DNA of 64,000 nt from Rhea pennata. Lineage: Eukaryota; Chordata; Aves; Rheiformes; Rheidae. The stretch spans positions 7,512,001 to 7,576,000 of the forward strand of contig NC_084682.1 in assembly GCF_028389875.1 (NCBI RefSeq). The letters run 5' to 3'. A program made the position numbers and the translations under genes. This document shows positions 37,215 to 47,800 of this stretch, one piece after another. The first letter of the stretch is position 1; each line of letters starts with the position of its first letter. A model generated the notes under the pieces. The model did no database searches, was not told where the DNA came from, and saw only the letters and a program-made list of their open reading frames with translations.

Positions 37215-37500
37215 CGAGGACCGAGATGTCGCCCTGGAACGCGGTGAAATAATTAAAAACTCCTCCATTTCCCCTTGCTCGTTTGTGCTCCTTCAGCCGG
37301 GATTAATGGGTCTCCTCTCCCCAGTACAGACTCATTCCTTATTCCTAATAGGCCATAAATCCAAGCCCCAAAATAACCCCGGCTTTTGCCCAGGCCTTGT
37401 GAAATATTTATTCTCTCTCCCCAGCCCCCTCCCCGCACCAGCTCCTCTCCAGCGATGGAGAAGGGAACTAATCGATGGCATCGATCAGAGCAGCATCGCA
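37215..37500. promoter_or_regulatory. Probable conserved non-coding element
   Basis: An AT-rich, motif-dense 285-bp stretch embedded in CpG-rich sequence. It contains AAATAATTAAAAAC, GGGATTAATGGG (PITX/OTX-type GGATTA), TTCCTAATAGGCC, AAATATTTATT and the inverted repeat ATCGATGGCATCGAT (about 37471-37485, CUX/ONECUT-type half sites). Such composition is typical of developmental enhancers. It has no coding signal. Confidence 0.4.
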
Positions 37501-39339
37501 GCTGCTCCAGGCAGGAGAAACAGCTGATGTCGGCAAGAAGAAAGGAGCCTTGCGGGCGCGCGCGGCTCCGGACGCCCGGCGGCCCCCCGCGGCACTCCTG
37601 GCCCCGGCCGAGCTCCTGCCGCGGGCCGCTCGCTCGCAGCCGCCACGTCCCCCCGGCCTGCGCCCCGCTGCAGAGCCAGCGCCGGTTCCCACCCCGCCAT
37701 CAGCCCCCGGGGCGGCGATTCCCGGCTCCTGGGGCTCCAGCGCCCGGCTCCGCAGAGGCAAGGGGTGTTCGGGGAACGCCGGTGCGGCCAGCGTCCCCGC
37801 CGGCCGCCGTGCGAGAAAGCCCGCGCTGACTGCAGAAGAAAAGCCTGGCAGACATGGGAGGAGGCCACAGCAGCTTTCCTGCCGGGGAACCCTTTCCTTG
37901 CCGGCTCGCAGCCCACCAGACGGGGAAGCCGTGGAAGCGCAGCAAGGGCAGGACGCCGCCAGCCTGCCCCCAAGACTCCAAACACCAGCCGGGGCTTTGC
38001 CAGGTCAAGGCACCGCTCCCCCAGGAAGGGGGAGCAAAGGCAGCCAGCCCTTCTCCTGCCTGCCCTCCCGGCTGCCCCCAGAGGCAGCAGCCTCCGGAGC
38101 AGGGCCTGGCCATGCCGGCGGGGCGCAGAGCTGGGGGGGCTCCGAACCGCTCCCCAGCTGGCGCCGGCTGCCGAGGGCCCCAGGTGCTTCTGGAGACCTC
38201 CGCTCTGTCTCCCTGCCGCTCTCAGCGAGACCCAGGCGTCACCCAGCTGTCCTGAACGCGGGAGGCGAGATGGCAGGCGACAGAGGGGAGAGAGATGGGA
38301 GGAGAGAGGAGGGAGTAGGCCGATCAGCCAAGCATGCAAGAGCCTGGGAGAAGGGTAAAAATCAGATCTGTTATTCACCCATGCAACCCCCAGAGCGTGA
38401 CAGCAAGGAAAGCAGGGTTAGAGCAAGGCCTCCAGAGCCTACGTCTAATTGCGTTGTGAGGGACTGTCTGCAAGATGCTTCTGTGCCTCAGTTTCCCCAT
38501 GGGAGGAAATCTGGACTGAGAGCAAGGTGCCTGGCTGCCTGCGGTGGGAAGCGGTAGGGAGCTGGTGGACGTCAGCCTGCTGCTCGCTCCCGCTGCATGG
38601 TGTCAGGAGCCCCCCAGGGGGATCTGGAGCATCCTCGAAGCGACACAGCCCCCCACTTGGACATTTCCCTGATGTTAGCAGAGGTCCGTGTCATATCACA
38701 GCACATCGCTGCTCAAACCACCACGACGGGACACAGCCGGAGCCCTTCGGAGCAGACCGGCGATCTGGTTGCAGAAAAGCCTCCCCGAATCAGGCTGCGG
38801 GCTCACGGCGGGTCTTTGCAGCAGCCCTGCAGTCACGGCCGCTCCCTGCAGAAGGCTGCAGGCACGCGGCACGCGGCAGCAGGGTCTGCAGCCCCGGAAG
38901 CTCCCGGGATGGTTGTTCTTCCCATCTGCTGCTCTGTCATTAGCGAGCAGCACCAAATTTACTGCTGTCAGCACTGCAGAGCCAATACAGCTGCAGCACA
39001 GCAATACACCGGCTTCAGCAGCTCCCCTGCAGCCTCCAGGGCTGCCAGACCGAGCCGGGAACCAAGCAGGAGCCAGACCCAAACCCACCGCCTCGGGCTC
39101 GGTGGACACCAGCGTGTCAGTACCACTGGAAATAGGGTGTGCGAAGGTCCAAGCTCTGCTCCCAGCTGGGTGTAAACCAAGGGCTGCTCCACGGACAGCG
39201 AGGGATTTGCACCGACTTCGCACAGCCATAACCGAGCCCTTTTCTCCTGGCTTCGGGCACCACCTGTTCCTCACCCATTTGCCTTTGCTGCCTCTTCGAG
39301 GCGTTTATAGAGAGCCAAGTGCGCCAGTTCTCAGCCCAC

Positions 39340-39639
39340 TTTAAATGGGCTTTTATTTATTCACAAAACAACCCCCCAAATGTATAAGAAAAGTGGAAAA
39401 ATTGGAATATGCACAAGCTATTATTAACAAAAGAATTGTACAAATACAGGACCAAGCGTGGATGAGTGAGCAGCCGGGACCCGCTCCGTGTCATTAAGCG
39501 ACTCCCTCCGCTCCCTCACACCCATTAAACAAAAATGAAAAGATCGTTTCACCAGTTTCCCTGCAGAAGGCACAAACGCTTCACTGCAAACGTCGAGGAT
39601 CGTGCTGCAGCGGGGGCAGGCCAGGTTCTTCCACGTGAT
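39340..39639 (-). other. Candidate terminal exon of an unassigned minus-strand transcript
   Basis: A pyrimidine-rich tract ending CTCAG (minus strand, 39644-39640) could act as an acceptor for an exon starting at 39639. About 280 bp downstream are two overlapping AATAAA signals (39352-39361). The frame after the acceptor includes ITWKNLACPRCSTIL, with a CxxC pair, but matches no family I know. It could be an alternative end of SSC4D, a non-coding RNA or chance. Confidence 0.25.
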
Positions 39640-40317
39640 CTGAGAACGGAAACGGGGCTTTACTGACAAAGACGCCAAGGAGCAACCGGGCGCCAGCGCC
39701 ACCGTGCCGGGCGCAAGGGAAGAGCCCGGCGCGAACACTGCGGGGCTCCGTGCCCTGCCACAGCTCCAGATCCTCCACCGTGGGGGCCACAGCTCCTCCG
39801 GCCTCAGCCGGGATCACTGCAGGGCCCGGCGGAGGCGCCCACTGGATTTGGTTGCCCAGTCCCTCTCCCTCTGCTCCCATCACTCAGCTCACGCAGTTCG
39901 GCTCCCGTGGCACGTCGGTATTTTGGAAACGTGAGGCCTGATCCCACGTCCGCCGGAGCCTGCGGCAACCGGGAGAACACCCCGAAGCCCCCACCTGCCC
40001 CTACGGCTTCACGCAGAAGCGCTGGGGAACAGAAATCGCAGGCGAGATCCCTGCAAGCTGAGCTGGGCTTGCAGAAGAGACAGGAGACGAAACGAAACGG
40101 GCACGAGGAGCAACCGCCGGGCAGGCGAGAAACGGGACGGCAGCGCGCTGTAACATCCAAACCCTGCACTTCTGCCACGTGGAAGTTTGGGGCTACTTTG
40201 TATTATTCCTCAGCCAAAGTGGGAAGAAAATACCTCTTATTTTGATTACTGGGGGGTTTGCAAAGCAAACTGAAAAATGCCAGCAACTCACTTCAGAGCC
40301 GCTGGAATATTCTGGGT

Positions 40318-40323
40318 TTTATT
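40318..40323 (-). terminator. SSC4D: Possible SSC4D polyadenylation signal
   Basis: The first minus-strand AATAAA after the SSC4D stop codon (41512-41514). It would give a 3' UTR of about 1.2 kb. The next candidates are the paired hexamers at 39352-39361. Confidence 0.35.
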
Positions 40324-40565
40324 TCAGCCCTGCTTTGCATTTTCCAAGTAAAATCTCCAAGCAATTTCACAGCACAAAATCCATTTTTCGCTCCTCATAT
40401 TTTAAATGAAATGGGTGAAAGCGACCAAATTTCACACCAAAAACTGTTTTTTTTTTTTCCAAAGCCAGCTTGGTGGTAAAGTTTCAGCCAATATTTTATG
40501 AGCAGTCCTGGGGAAAGCCAGGCCTTCGCCCAGCCCTTCCCATCTGCCACGCTCCGAACAGCCAC

Positions 40566-40650
40566 GCTGTCACCAGTGGGGAAACCGAGGCAGCGAGCGA
40601 GGTGCCCCAGGTCTCCCAGCTGATCGGCAGCCCAAGAGCCTGGGCCTGTT
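40566..40650 (-). mobile_element. MIR-like SINE remnant
   Basis: The plus-strand words GGGGAAACCGAGGCA and GAGGTGCCCCAGGTCTCCCAGC resemble the reversed core of MIR-type SINEs (CTCAGTTTCCCC and GACCTTGGGCAAGTC). It is a short, diverged copy in the SSC4D 3' region. Confidence 0.4.
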
Positions 40651-41511
40651 CCTGCTGCCGTGGGTGGCTCCTACTGGGGTGCGAATGGAGCTAGTGCAGC
40701 CTGGCTCCCACCAGTGCCTGCCAGTGCAGATTCTCTGATGTCTCATACAGCACTGAGCTCACTGGGTTTTCCCTCAGTAGCGGCGTCCCCCTCCCCCAGC
40801 TGCCTATTTTAAAGACATTAATGGGAATGCATCAGCTTGGAGACCTCTACCCTTCTGTCCGATTTGGGTGAAGTCAGCCGACAGATTCATGAGACAGAGA
40901 GACACGCTCACACGCGCAGACAGCGTGCTTGCCTAAGCCTCATTCCCTGGGAAACCGGCCTGGAAACACACCTAATGTCTCGTTTGAATGTGCTTGGCAT
41001 TCGCTCCCGCCCATTTGATTTATATTCTCACTTTTCTCCAGCTAGATTAAAAAGCCCTTTTGAGTCCACTGACTTCTCACCAGCAGGTGCTCCTGCACTC
41101 TGTGTCACCTCTCCATCTTCCTCCAGAGACACTGCAGCACCTGGGGCTCAGTTCCTCTCTGCTAGGTCCTACCACCAGCTCTCAAGGCAAGTCCCCACTC
41201 TGCTTCTGGGTGCCCTTCCACACTTTCCAACCCTCCACCGCCTGACCCCTACCTTGCCTGTCCCAGGACTCAGTCTCCCAGGCTTGCCAGTGCCCAACTT
41301 GAGCAGTGGGGGAGAAAACCTAGGTACATGGGCGCTCCCAAAGGGGAGGATAGGAGGACCTCTGAGATGGGTGCTGCCCTTTTGGGAGCCAGAGGAGCCC
41401 TGCCCATGGACATGCAGCTCATCCTGGAGCCCGGCTGCAGATCAGTGCCCCCATGCGCTGGGCAGGGCCCCACTGTACCTGCATGAGGTCCCTGTGGGCA
41501 GGCTGGGGCAG

Positions 41512-41828
41512 TCATAGAAGGCTGCAGAGAGCGCCGGCATCTTCTGAGTGGTCACAGTTGTGGACGTCCCAGCGGATGTGGGAGCAGCGCAGCAGCGAGG
41601 CCTCGTTGCCTTTGCACTTGAGGTTGTCAAGGAAGATGTAGCCAACACCCTGGCCATAGCGCGCCTCCCCCCAGGCCGCCACGGCATGGCCACAGCCCAG
41701 CTGCCGACACACCACCTTGGCATCCCTCAGGTCCCAGGCGTCATCGCACACCGTCCCCCACTGGGACAGGTAGAACATCTCCACGCGCCCCTCACACCGG
41801 TGGCTGCCATTCACCAGGCGCAAGAACC
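41512..41828 (-). CDS. SSC4D: SSC4D coding exon 10: SRCR4 and stop
   Basis: This final coding exon encodes [16 protein letters not shown] through [14 protein letters not shown] and the TGA at 41514-41512. It has eight cysteines and a potential N-glycosylation site NGS. The acceptor is CTCTGCAG (ending 41829). The upstream open frame to 41943 is intron. The [12 protein letters not shown] motif is typical of the fourth domain in mammalian SSC4D. The domain is complete and directly followed by the stop, so there is no tail or membrane anchor. Confidence 0.95.
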
Positions 41829-44800
41829 CTGCAGAGGGGAAACGGTGCTGGGCAGTGAGACAGCACTGGGGCAGCCTTGGCCAGGGTCCTCCATGACCCC
41901 AGTGCTGGATCCACCTCTGCTCTCCAGGATGGCTTGCACCCACAAGATCTCAGCCTTGCTGCCCTGGGACAGGGAAGAGCAGTGCTGCTGCTCCTTCAGT
42001 CCTTCATTAATACTAACAGCCAGCTGGATTAATTTCCTGCTGCCGGTGGAGAAAGGAGCTCCATCCAGGCAGGCCACAGCAGGGACAAGGAAAGCAGGTC
42101 TCCCTTGCCTCTTCTAGGCAGCACCTCCAAAGCAGGGCAGATGACTGCTGCTCCTCACAGCTCTGGCACCACCTCCTCACAGACAAGGAAGCAGAGTGCA
42201 CAGGAGATGCCCACAGATTATGCCAAAGCTAGGACTGACCTCAAAAGCATTATGGTGGTGAAAAACATGGCACAGCAGTTGGAGCTGGGAAGTGGATGTT
42301 CAGATTCAAGGCCCAGACAACTTCTGTTGCTGGCTCAGCCCCACTGGTAAACCATGCCATCTCCCCACCACTGAGCTATCTGCCTGGTCAGCCTCTTGGG
42401 GACACTGAGACAACTGGGAGACTGTAGCAGCAAGTAGTTGACAGTGCTTTGAGATCCACAGCTTAACAGTGCTAGGAGAGCCATGAGCACAGTTTTTCTC
42501 CCTCACACAACTGGGCTGCTTCAGATTAGTGTTTCAGTCACTATCAAAGTCGCTGGCCTCCACCCAAACCACTTCCATTTCCACTCTCTGCCAATGCATA
42601 GCTCCAGACCTCTCCCAGGGGCAGTCTGGCACTCCTGTTCACACAAGATACCTACCGTCCTTGGGATGAGTTGGGACTAACGTGGCGGTTGTAAAAGTAG
42701 CTTCTTGGAAGTCATCTCCTGAGTCATCAGCACCTGGCACAGTAGGGAAGGGGTGAGAAAAACAACTAAGGAGACATCTACAATCTTCAGCATCAGGTTA
42801 GAGCCCCAGCACAAGCAATGTGGGGCGAGCAGAGGACAGGCACAGGCCAGCTGGAGGCAGGAAGTCACAGTCAGTGTGTTTATAGCCTCAGCAGGGAGAA
42901 GCACCCTGCTTTGGCACAAGTGTCACCCATGCTTCAGCCATCACCTCCAAAACATCTAAACAGTGTTGTGCTCTGCTCGTAAGGAGGAACCCTAGACCAG
43001 CCTTTGGGGTCAATGAGGCTCTCCCCTTGGGGTTCACATCCCACCATGCTATTTTAGAGGAATCGGTGAGCAGGCGTCTGTTTCCCATGGTCAGCCTTTG
43101 TGGGGCTGGAATCCATTCTAGACCTGTTATCTTGGGGGATCTCAAAGCTACTGAGATGGACTTTAATGGAGCTCCCCATGGAGGACCCTGACATGGCCCC
43201 AGGCAATGTGATCCACCACCACCTCCCCAAGGAAGCTGCTTGGCCAGCCGGCCTCGCTGCAGGCCGTACTGCTCCACAAGGGCAACGTTAGCAAGAGCAA
43301 ACCACCTTGGTCACAGCAGGCTCCTCAGGGAACACGGGTGCCCCCGGAGAGCTGCGCTGGCTCCGGATCTGGGGGGCGGGGGGAGGGGGATGCTCGTGCC
43401 CACCCACCCCTCACCTCGGCAGATCACGCCGGCGTCCTCGTGGTGGCCGCAGTTGTGCTGTCCCCAGCCGAGGTGGAAGCAGTCGGCCAGGCGGGCCTCG
43501 GTGCCGGCGCAGCCCACGTTGTCCAGCAGCACGGGCCCGCTGCCGTAGCCGAAGTAGCCGAGGCCGGTGGCGTGGAGGGCCGCGCCGCAGCCCAGCTGCC
43601 TGCACACCACCCGGGCGTCGGGGAAGTCCCAGTCGTCGTCGCAGACGGTGCCCCAGGCGCCGCGGTGCCGCACCTCCACCCGCCCGCGGCAGCTCCCGTT
43701 CCCGTTCGCCAGCCGCACGCCGCCACCTGCGGGTGGGTCCCGGCACGGCACAGCAACGCCGCGCCGCCGGGGCCGGGCACGGCCGGGCACCGGGCACCGC
43801 CGCGCACCGGGCACCGCCGCGCACCGCCGGGCACTGCCGGGCACCGCTGGGCACCGGGCACCAGGCACCGGGCACTACCGGGCATCGGGCTCTGCCGGGC
43901 ACCGCCGTGCACCGGGCACTGCCAGGCACCACCGGGGCCGGGCATCGCCGGGCATTGGGCACTGCCGGGCACCGCCGGGCACTACCGGGCATTGGGCACC
44001 GCCGTGCACTGCCGGGCGCCGTGCACTGCCGGGCACCACCGGGGCCGGGCATCGCCGGGCATTGGGCACTGCCGGGCACCGGGCACCGCCGGGCACCGCC
44101 GGGCACCGGGCACCACTGGGCACCGGACACCAGGCATCGGGCACTACCGGGCATCGGGCACCGCCGTGCACTGCTGGGCACCAGGCATCAGGCACCAAGC
44201 ACCGCCGGGCACCGAGCACCGCCAGGCACTGAGCACCAGGCACCGAGCACCAACGGGCACCAGGCACGGAGCCTCGCCAGGCACCGCAGCCTCAAAGCCA
44301 TCCGACATCCACCCTGCTGTCACCCAGGGGCTTGGGGTGACCCCTGGGAGATCTCTTGGGTACAGGGGATGGATACTCCCGGGGAGCCTCTGGAGTAACC
44401 CCTGGAGCAGGCATGGAGCGAGCCCTGGGGATGTGGGGTAACTCCCTGGGGGCATGGGGGCATCTCTCCCCGGGAGATCCCTTGGTGGGGGGTGATACCC
44501 TGGGAATGTGGGAGATGCCCTGGCAGCATGGGGTAACCCGTGGAGGCACGGAGTGACCCCTGAGGATGCGGAGTAACCCTCAGAGGGTGCAGGGTGACTC
44601 TGGGAGATCCCCTGGGGAGGAGTGGTGGTGCCTGGGAGCATAAGGTAACCGATGGGGAGGCATGGGGTCAGCCCTGGGGATGCGAGGTAACTCCCTGGGG
44701 GCATGGGGTGACCCCTGGGAGTGTGGGGTAAACCTCCTGGGGAGTAGGGTGACCCTGAGAGTATGGGGTGAGCCATGGGGGTGTGGAGATCCCCTGGGGA

Positions 44801-47800
44801 CATGAGGTGAACACTAAGAGCACGGGGTAACCCTGTGCTCTGGGAGCATGGGAGAGCCTCTGGGTGCTGGAGAATGACCTCTTGGAGGCATGGGGTGAGC
44901 TCTGGGGGTGTGGGGCATGCTCCCACTGCAGCCTAGGGCTCAGCAGCAGCCCTTACAGCTGCCCTCGTTTTGGGACACACTGAGGACGGAGGAAACAGTG
45001 TGCTCCGGCGCCCGCCCACCCCTTGGGAACAGTACCATGTGGCCTCTGCTGCCGTGCCAGCCCCTAAATGATGCAGGGTGCCACGGCGTGGGGGAAGGTG
45101 GGCAGGTTGCATCCTGAGCAGCACCGAGTCTGCACCCTGGGCTGTAAGGGGTCTAGTAAAGAGAGCTGCTGAGGTTCTGGGCCGAGTGCAGAGGGGCCGT
45201 GCCAGCATGGCCCGGGAGGGGGTCCGTGCCAGGCCCCACGCAGACTGGCAGCAGCTGCACACTTACTGTCCTGCTCTATGGTAAGGAGAGCCGTTGTGGT
45301 CACCTCGGTCGCCTGGGAGGGCTGGTCTCCACCGTCCGTGGCTGCTGAGCCAAGCACAGGGACACACGCACGCATTGGGGTGCAGCACCCACAGCTATCG
45401 CATGCCCTGCACCCACCCGATGTGGGATGCCTCACCCTCAACAGCACTGGGGGCATCTAGGCACCGTGGTGGCTCCAGAGAAAACTCCCATGGGGAGCAG
45501 GAGGCCATCTTTTGCCAGGCATTTCCCTGGGACCTTGCCATGGGAAAATATCAGTGAAGAGCACCCCAAAGCCTTGTATCTGGACCCCAGGAGTGGCCAT
45601 GCCACAGTTACTAGAGGTGTCCAGGACTTGGCTCAGAGCCCCCTGGGCAGGAAGCCCCGTCTGTGTGGACAACAAAATGCCCCAGGCTGGCTCTCCTGGT
45701 TACAACCCTAGAACAAGGCTGGTGGCTGCAGAACTACTGCTCGGCCCGGGCCAGTGCCAGCCTACCTGTGGCTGTGGCAGTGAGCATCTCTTCGTACTCC
45801 AGGGCCACCGAGGTGGTGAAGGATGTGACGGTGGACATGTCCAGCCCTGCAGTGACACAGAGAGGCAGAGGTTACATGTACAGGGAGAAGCTGAAGAGCA
45901 GTGAACTCTCTACCTCTGACTCCAGGATGCAGATCAGGGTGGTTGAGGTAATCCAGGGTAAGGAGCCAGCAGGTTAGACCTCGTTCATCCCGGTATCTCC
46001 AGTGCCACCAGTGCAGTTTTGCCTTAGTGCTGAGCTGGTAAGAGAAGGGCTGGAGATGGTATTTCTCAGGCTCAAACCACGCTCGTAGCAGGGTTCCCAC
46101 CAGGGCCAAGGAGACCCTCGCTTTTTCAAAGCTTAATATGCAAAAGATTTATCACCCCCACCCAGACAGGGTCAACAACAGCACGGCAGAGCAGCAGAAG
46201 ACAGCAAGGCAGATGGCAAGCTCTCCAAAAAACCTACACCTGGTTATTCCTGGGTCACATGGAGCAAGGGCAGTGCCAAGGGGCTGGAGGGCAGCTGCCC
46301 CATGAGCTCTCTGCCTGGGTGAGCTGCCAGGCCAGCGCTCCCCACTCCCGCCGCAGACAGCACAAAGGATATTTGGGGAAGAAAGGAGCAGCCTGAGAAA
46401 ATTGCCCATTTCTCCCCGCATCAGCCGCTTTGTTAGCTAATAGTGGGAAAGCGAAAGTGACGGCACTTAGTGCTCCAGTCATTAGCCATGATAATGAGGG
46501 AATTCAAGGGGATTATTAACATTATAAATGGTAATCAGTGGATAATGACAGAAATACATAATTTAGAGAGGGGAAGAGAAAGGCAGGCTGGGCCTGGCGG
46601 AGCGCCCATCTGCTGACAGCCAATCACTCACTTCCGGACCAAGGGAGCTTGTTTTCCACCAAACAGAGCAGGGAAATCACAGGCAGGCAGAGTCATTTCC
46701 CTTGCAAATTGCTGCTCAGACACGTCCCAGCCTCTCCTGCTCTCAGCGCTGTGTTTTATCCTTCTCCTGCATGCCAGCTTGACAGCAGATAAGGAAAAAG
46801 GATGCTTCAGCAGCCAAGAGCGTAGTCAAGGACCTACGTTCAGTTCCCTGCACAACCTTGGGCACATCAGTGTCTGTGGCTTGATTTCTCCTTGGAGGCC
46901 GAGAGGTCCCCACTTCCTCCCACCCCAGCAGTAGGGTAGTCCTAACGGCAATGCTCTGCTCCATTACCTGTACAAATGACTCCAGCATCCTCGTGGTGGC
47001 CGCAGTTGTGGATCCCCCAGCCAAGGCTGTAGCAGGCAGAGAGGAAGGGCTCGCTGCCGTCACAGTTGACGTTGTCTAGGAGGATGTGCCCCGTGCCGTA
47101 GCCAAAATAGGCATTGCTCTTGTAATCCAGGGCTTGGCCACAGCCCACCTGCTTGCACACCACGCTGGCGTCACTCAGGCCCCAGTCGTCATCACATACG
47201 GTGCCCCAGTTCCCACGGTAGAAGATCTCCACCCGGCCCTGGCAGGTGTCAGTCCCGCTCACCAGGCGGATGCTGCCATCACCTAGAGCACAACAGCAGG
47301 CAGTGAGAAGTGTTTTGCTTTCACCCTGAGGGCAGATTCCATGGCGTAATGATCCAGGGGAGTTTGGATCTGGCTGTGCCTGTGATGGCAAAGAAGCTGG
47401 CCTAGAGCTTGGAGGCTGGCTGGAAGAGGCACGGTTTTCAGGCAGTATTATTGATGGGAACCGTGATAACCCTCTGTGACAGGATTTGACCATGGCAGGC
47501 ACAAAATGGAGTCCCCAGAGGTCCTCCCCTCTTAGCCAGAGGGCTTGGGCTGGTTCATGGAGGTTTGGAGGGGAAGCAGATATCGGGCTGGTGGATGGGA
47601 GAGTGACAGACACGTTCTACCAGCCTCTCCCAGAAGGACCTCAGGCAGGCAGAGCCCTGTGCGAAGGGGAGCAATGGCAGAGCAGCTTACTTTCCCCATG
47701 CTGCACTGAGGCTGTGACGGTCCTGCTGGTTGGTCCTTCGCTTGCTTGCGTGGGTGAGAGCTCTGAAAAGGGAACCGAAGAGATGGCATCAGTTTCTGCC

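Larger units (their letters stand above)
32380..39300. other. Very GC-rich intergenic block
   Basis: About 7 kb of GC- and CpG-rich DNA between YWHAG and SSC4D. Many long overlapping open frames occur on both strands (such as 32702-33775 minus, 33125-34303 plus, 35966-37057 minus, 37475-38557 plus). They are rich in Pro, Ala, Gly and Arg, are open in several frames at once and show no domains, so I treat them as composition artefacts. Motif-dense islands inside the block are listed separately. An unrecognised non-coding RNA or a lineage-specific gene cannot be excluded. Confidence 0.5.

Noticed and set aside
37475-38557. 360-residue plus-strand frame
   Set aside because: Same compositional artefact; part of it overlaps the conserved-looking non-coding element.
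41829-41943. Upstream extension of the SSC4D SRCR4 frame
   Set aside because: It lies beyond the acceptor CTGCAG. The separate linker exon at 42656-42733 joins in the right phase and matches the family.
42295-42405. Possible SINE fragment in SSC4D intron 9
   Set aside because: A few words resemble a tRNA-derived SINE, but the order does not hold over a useful length.
43765-44290. Coding repeat protein on either strand of the GGGCACCG array
   Set aside because: All frames are repetitive and open because of composition, and the array lies inside an SSC4D intron with defined splice sites on both sides.
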